Source: Prosopocoilus inquinatus | Lineage: Eukaryota; Arthropoda; Insecta; Coleoptera; Lucanidae | Length of the DNA: 64,000 nucleotides | Direction of reading: 5' to 3' | Assembly (NCBI GenBank): GCA_036172665.1 | Contig: CM069879.1 | Span: 21,863,924-21,927,923, forward strand | In this document: piece after piece, positions 59,896 to 64,000 of the stretch | How positions within the stretch are numbered: the first letter of the stretch is position 1 | Layout of the letters: every line of letters begins with the position of its first letter | Position numbers and translations under genes: made by a program | Notes under the pieces: generated by a model | Database searches by the model: none | Seen by the model: only the letters and a program-made list of their open reading frames with translations | Told to the model about the DNA's origin: nothing

Positions 59896-59958
59896 CGAGC
59901 TACGTTTCTGCTGAAGAAGCCCCAAGCAGGGCTGAAACAGCTGTCCAGAGGCTGCTCG
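59896..59958 (+). ncRNA. Hammerhead ribozyme, family 1, intact consensus
   Basis: Stem I outer CGAGC (59896-59900) pairs with GCTCG (59954-59958). Inner GTTTCTG (59904-59910) pairs with CAGAGGC (59946-59952), including two G-U pairs. Core CTGAAGA spans 59911-59917. Stem II is AGCCC (59918-59922) with GGGCT (59929-59933) and loop CAAGCA. Core GAA is at 59934-59936. Stem III ACAG/CTGT (59937-59944) is palindromic. Predicted cleavage follows C59945 (GUC). Every residue needed by the canonical type I hammerhead is present. With so short a stem III, cleavage would be favoured in a tandem dimer, where two ACAGCTGT strands pair over 8 bp. Confidence 0.85.
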
Positions 59959-60016
59959 AGGTTCTCACTGCAATCAAAAACGATTTGCACAAAATTTTTC
60001 TAAAGTTAACTTTAAA

Positions 60017-61069
60017 GTTTGGCTCTAAATATTTCATCAGTTGAACTTAAATATTTCAAAATACAAAAACAACAATTGACAATTGTTATCAAGCAAAATT
60101 ATTTAGTAACTTTAATTTAAAAAAATCGAATTGATTGTAGTAAATTGTCTAAGGCAAGGGTGAGACATAAACTAAGCAACCAAAGTTGCACAGACGTAAG
60201 TTGGAGGGACAAAAGTTATCCTGCGAGACGACGAATCCGGAAGTGTGTTGCAACAATCAACCGAAGTGACGGTAATCGGTTACTTTGTACGACAGAACCT
60301 GCGTTGGTAGTCGACGGTTAAATCCCGAAGCTTCTTCGAGAGTCCTTTTCGGAATACGACACCAGCCTTCCGGAGGAAACACGAGGCGTGAACGGCGTTC
60401 GAGATTCAGCTTCGAGTAAACAAACTTCTTTTCGGGACGATCGCTTGATACCTAGTGATTTTTCAGATCAGGAAGCGTAATAGTATCGACGTAATCGGAA
60501 ACGGAATACGATTGTCTACAAGGACATCAAAAATTTTAAGTAAAATTTCTAAAAAAAAGAGAATAAACTCACCAATTCAGCCTAAGGAAAATTCAAACAA
60601 ATCAGTAACAGGCGACTGACCTTGACATCAAAAAAGTGTTTCTCAAGCGAAGAGCACAATTCGCCTTTGGGGAAAGAAGGTTACGTCAATCAAAATAGGT
60701 TAAGACCTGTTAGCTTCTAAACGAGCTAACTTGAATTAACGTGTGCCCCTTAGCAGAGAAAGTTTTACACTGAAACGAAGGCCAAATGGGCGCGCGGAGC
60801 TGAGAGGAAGTCAGGGCTGTCATTTGTCTACCAGAAATATTTACCACAAATACAAGTGACTTCGACCGTAACGGAGTTGAAAATTGTTGGCAAAACTGAA
60901 GATGAAACATGGTCACGCATTAAACAACAAAATTACAGAGACGATTTGTTCAAGAACTAAAATACTTTGACGGTTAAATTTTGAAGTATGTACATATTTA
61001 TCAACTGTTTTCATTAGCCAATCACGTTGCACGTTCAAAGAGATAAATGGGCGGGGGAAGATAAAACAC
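60017..61069. other. Unique DNA
   Basis: No gene supported. 60.15-60.5 kb is GC-richer, but both strands carry stops in all frames within about 70 codons. Confidence 0.4.
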
Positions 61070-61478
61070 AAAATTTAGCTAATCGTGTGTATATGGGCGG
61101 AGTTATTATTGAAAAATTAATTTTTGTTAAAAACAATGAGGCACAGAAACAATTTTTGGTTTCCCTGAAATCGTCATTATACATTTGGTTACTTCAGAAA
61201 TTCTATCGTAAGCTTTCCAACTGAATTGACTTTTTGTTAATTTGCCAATAAAAAGGTGTTCTAGGCCAAATACGATTGGTGATTTTGCTTTCCTTTAGCC
61301 AATCATGCGTATATGGGTGGAGTTATTACCGAAAAGAAAAAAACTTCTTCTAAATAACGGAACACAGTTACAATTTTCGATTTCTCTAAATCGCCATTGC
61401 AGAATTTGATTGCTTCGGGAAGCTTTCCAGCTGAATTGAGCTATTGTTAATTTATCATCAATAAAAAAATTAGCAAGG
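61070..61478. repeat. Diverged tandem duplication, ~230 bp period
   Basis: Copies at about 61070-61250 and 61295-61478 share tttagcYaatc, gtatatggg.ggagttatta, acagttacaattttcg-like text, cctgaaatcg-like text, agctttcca.ctgaattga and ttgttaattt. A CCAAT-like agccaatca precedes or starts the units (61014 and 61297). Confidence 0.65.
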
Positions 61479-62402
61479 TCGCGACGATTCTTGTTTTGAC
61501 ATCGTTTTCGGATGGAATAAGTTCGGTAAGAATCGTTAATTAAAATTCCTTTTGGAGTCGAAGAACAAAAGCCGCCCCTGGTTCGTAACGCCTTCTTCCT
61601 CGTTTTCAAGAAGTAATTAATTTCTTTTCACATATTTCATTAACAATATACAAAGTCAAATCGTCGTGTCGGTCATAACGAACGCCACGCGTTTTAATTA
61701 CTGGGCTTGACTGAATAGAGTGTGGGCGGTGGAAATAATAATTTTTTTTTGTTGCAACGTACGTACATATTTACTTCTTGAGGTTGCTGCTTTAAGAAAA
61801 ATTTCCTTAAACGAGACGAGCTTTGCTCATATCGTGGTCGCCGAAATTAAGTACTGCTATTAAATCGTGCCGATGAAAATCGAGGTGTTTAAACAGCCGC
61901 CCCCATCCCCCGAACTCTGTAATACAAAATTTACCATATAAATATGAAAGTGTGTTATGCTAAGCAGGCCATAAAATAAGCTTGTTCCGGGATTTTGTGT
62001 AACGCCGGTTGTACACACGCAGGCATGCTCGTAGTCATGTAGTGGGTTTTGAATAAACTAATGTTGCAGTCTCACTCATCAATCGTATACACATCCTACT
62101 TATTGATATGACACGTTCGTGTAGGCGCGGTATATTTCTTTGCACATCATTAGTTAATGATAACCTCATACCCATGTTGTGTTAATAAACTTACTTATAT
62201 TTACTTAAAACTCAATATACATACCCTGAGATTGTTAATAAAACTGAACATAAACATTTATACATAAGTATTTATCAACACAGCGTGCGTCTGACAGCAT
62301 CCTTAACCAATGACGTGAACGGAATGTAGCGCGTTTTCCCTGTAGTTGATATGCGCAATGAAACCACTCACACTGCACCTGTTGGCTCAAAATTTAAGCG
62401 CT
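61479..62402. other. Unique DNA
   Basis: No gene recognised. Confidence 0.4.
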
Positions 62403-62533
62403 TGTACGATGCTTTCGAAAAGTATCCGTTCACTACAACATAGCGATGATGTTTAGGGGTTATTCAAATAAGGTTCACTTTCGGTCTATTTTATTGTGAT
62501 GCGAAAGTATACTTTTCGAAAGCATTGTACACC
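62403..62533. mobile_element. Small inverted-repeat element
   Basis: The left arm tgtacgatgctttcgaaaag and the inverse of cttttcgaaagcattgtaca pair over about 26 bp around an ~80 bp centre. It is a possible short MITE; target duplication not seen. Confidence 0.5.
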
Positions 62534-62931
62534 AGGTATGTACATGATTGATCAATGGAACCTAACGCAACCTAGTGGAATTATTTTGACTTTCTTGAGA
62601 TAGAAAGCAGCGATGGTATTCGGTGTGATAACTCGAAAGTGGATGAGATTATAATATTGTAACAGATAAGAAAATCTAACAAGTACGGACATTTAGTTAT
62701 CATGTTAAATGTGCAAGTCCGATGCCGGAAAGGGGGTTTCAAATGTAAATTCACGGTAATTAGCGGAGGGGCACTAACTAGTTTTTCACTGGATAATATC
62801 CTTGATCCTTGACCCTCTTAAGAAAAGCCCCACTAGTGCAGTTCAACACCATGTAAGTTTTACAATTGTATTAATAAATATGTTTTTATGTACTTTGTCT
62901 TTAATGATCCCAAACCTACCGTAACATCTCT

Positions 62932-62975
62932 GACGGAGGCGCCGGGCATCGATCCCGGTACCTCTCGCACTTCTT
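62932..62975 (-). repeat. tRNA-like 3' half (TpsiC arm and acceptor), array unit 1
   Basis: On the minus strand, ccgggatcgatgcccgg is a perfect 5 bp TpsiC stem with a 7-base loop and a box B-like core. It is preceded by gcgagaggta and followed by cgcctccg. No D-arm or anticodon arm folds upstream, so this is a tRNA-derived relic, perhaps a SINE part. Confidence 0.4.
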
Positions 62976-63305
62976 TATATGTGCACTCTTCACATGAAGG
63001 TATGATGCAATTTTCTTTCGTGAAAGGGGAAAGTGCAACATTAGAAAATCTAGCAAGTACAGACATTTAGTTGTCATGTTAAATGTGCAAGTCCGATGCC
63101 GGAAATGGGGTTTCAAATGCAAATTCACTGTAATTAGCGGTGGGTCACTAACTAGTTTTTCACTGGATAACATCCTTGATCCTTGACCCTCTTAAGAAAA
63201 GCCCCACTAGTGTAGTTCAACACCGTGTAAGTTTTACAATTGTATTAATAAATATGTTTTTATGTACTTTGTCTTTAATGGTCACAAACCTACCGTAACA
63301 TCTAT

Positions 63306-63348
63306 GGCGGAGGCGCCGGGCATCGATCCCGGTACCTCTCGCACTTCT
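63306..63348 (-). repeat. tRNA-like 3' half, array unit 2
   Basis: The second copy of the same segment, with cgcctccgcca at its 3' side, so it ends in CCA-like text. Confidence 0.4.
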
Positions 63349-63575
63349 TTATATGTGCACTCTTCACATGAAGGTATGATGCAATTTTCTTTCGTGAAAG
63401 GGGAAAGTGTAACATAATAAAATCTAGCAAGTACAGATAAATATCTGTACAACTAAATAGTTGTCATGTTAAATGTGCGAGTCCGATGCCGGAAATGGGG
63501 TTTCAAATGCAAATTCACGATAGTTAGCAGTGGGGCACTTACTAGTTTTTCACTAGATAACATTCTTGGTCTTAA

Positions 63576-64000
63576 CTGATCGGTTCGTGATTATGATCTT
63601 CCCTCCTACGAAAACTAACACGTCATCATTCCTTTAAATGCCGATACACGCTTCCGGACAGACAGTTGCTAGTGTGAAAACTCTCTTAAGAAAGTGTATG
63701 TCTGAAGAAGTTTTAATGTTTCATGATGCAATTGTTAAACCAGAAGCTGTTTTGATTTGCTGGCGTTCCGTTTTGTTCCGCAGTTTATACTATCGTTTAT
63801 ACTTGATTATTTCTGTCATTCCTCAAACAATATAACAAGCAAGACGATGCGTTTATGGTAGCCTGAAAAGTTTCATGCAAACTAATTCGAAGAAGGGCAT
63901 AAAGTCAGGCGGAGTGTCGCGAACCGGAGAAGTTACGAACCGTGCTCGTTAATGTAGCTGCATTGCAAGCAAGAAGCATTTTATAATTATCTCATCCGCG
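63576..64000. other. Unique DNA at window end
   Basis: No gene recognised. Confidence 0.4.

Larger units (their letters stand above)
59385..60004. mobile_element. Hammerhead-bearing retroelement, inverted pair in one insertion
   Basis: The 12 bp gttaactttaaa flanks the unit exactly (59373-59384 and 60005-60016), so it inserted as one piece. Inside, 59522-60003 is an almost perfect palindrome (arms ~228 bp, two mismatches seen, ~24 bp loop tagacaaattgaagcgggat). It is preceded by the tagcgacatcttactatc and ccatgcaaggcggccatg head. One ribozyme lies in each arm. Inverted partial copies joined in one insertion are typical of Penelope-like elements. Near-identical arms suggest a recent event or conversion between arms. 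Confidence 0.82.
62668..63575. repeat. Tandem array of a ~374-390 bp unit, about 2.4 copies
   Basis: gtccgatgccggaaa occurs at 62717, 63091 and 63481 (periods 374 and 390). The full unit holds cactaactagtttttcactg, ttgatccttgaccctcttaa, cacatgaaggtatgatgcaa and a tRNA-like segment. Copies are about 95 percent alike by eye, so the duplication is recent. The third copy is cut off near 63575. Confidence 0.85.

Noticed and set aside
59811..60044. Recurrent open frame (containing YVSAEEAPSRAETAVQRLLE) in the ribozyme elements
   Set aside because: It recurs only because the hammerhead recurs. It lacks a stable start or end, and antiparallel frames are equally open.
62932..63348. Functional tRNA genes in the tandem array
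   Set aside because: Only the TpsiC arm folds; no D or anticodon arm upstream.
62668..63575. CRISPR array
   Set aside because: Units are ~380 bp, contiguous and few, with no short repeat-spacer pattern; eukaryotic context.

Overview
The window looks like nuclear DNA of an insect or other arthropod. It is AT-rich, has no operons, and its transposon families (Penelope-like elements, LINEs, mariner/Tc1, PIF/Harbinger, hAT and many short inverted-repeat elements) are those of arthropod genomes. A beetle is plausible, but the sequence does not prove it. I find no convincing host protein-coding exon, no intact tRNA or rRNA gene and no CRISPR array. Recognisable coding sequence belongs to mobile elements, and all of it is broken. 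The rest reads as intergenic or intronic DNA.

The most interesting signal is RNA-level. A dispersed element family has five insertions with six motif copies (13.9, 17.9, 28.4, 38.0 and an inverted pair at 59.5-60.0 kb). It carries what folds by eye as a hammerhead self-cleaving ribozyme: core CTGAAGA, a stem II, GAA, a tiny self-complementary stem III (ACAGCTGT), a GUC or GUA cleavage triplet and a two-part stem I. Four of the five insertions have 10-13 bp target duplications, which suggests retroposition. Two unrelated families have the same architecture with other palindromic stem IIIs: 23.06-23.10 kb (ATACGTAT) and 50.75-50.79 kb (ACGT). The last lies just 3' of a fragment of a Penelope-type GIY-YIG endonuclease.

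Layout. 0-4 kb: unique DNA with a ~165 bp tandem repeat. 4.2-7.3 kb: a TIR element with satellite-like monomers, a hAT-like TATCTG tract and a foldback element. 10.2-11.6 and 14.4-16.5 kb: two large foldback elements. 17.1-17.5 kb: a relic of a Polinton/Maverick-type double-jelly-roll capsid gene. 18-28 kb: TIR elements, a Tc1 relic, a LINE endonuclease piece, an internally deleted mariner and a hAT MITE with an exact 8 bp duplication. 30.7-31.3 and 37.1-37.6 kb: diverged direct copies of an unknown sequence. 39.03-42.70 kb: a full-length PIF/Harbinger element with TAA duplication and two decayed genes (MADF/BESS protein and DDE transposase). 46-51 kb: a tRNA-like SINE head, LINE endonuclease and Penelope fragments. 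52-56.8 kb: nested Harbinger-type MITEs, a mariner relic and a 5'-truncated LINE with an (ATT)n tail. 57.8-58.8 kb: a second LINE RT piece. 59.4-60.0 kb: the paired ribozyme element. 61-63.6 kb: tandem duplications, one with a tRNA-like segment.

Functional interplay is limited to element biology. The Harbinger element has the target-site preference (TAA/TTA) seen at the three MITE families at 52.2-56.3 kb, though its own termini differ from theirs. No RT-bearing partner for the ribozyme elements is in the window; Penelope-like machinery is the natural candidate.
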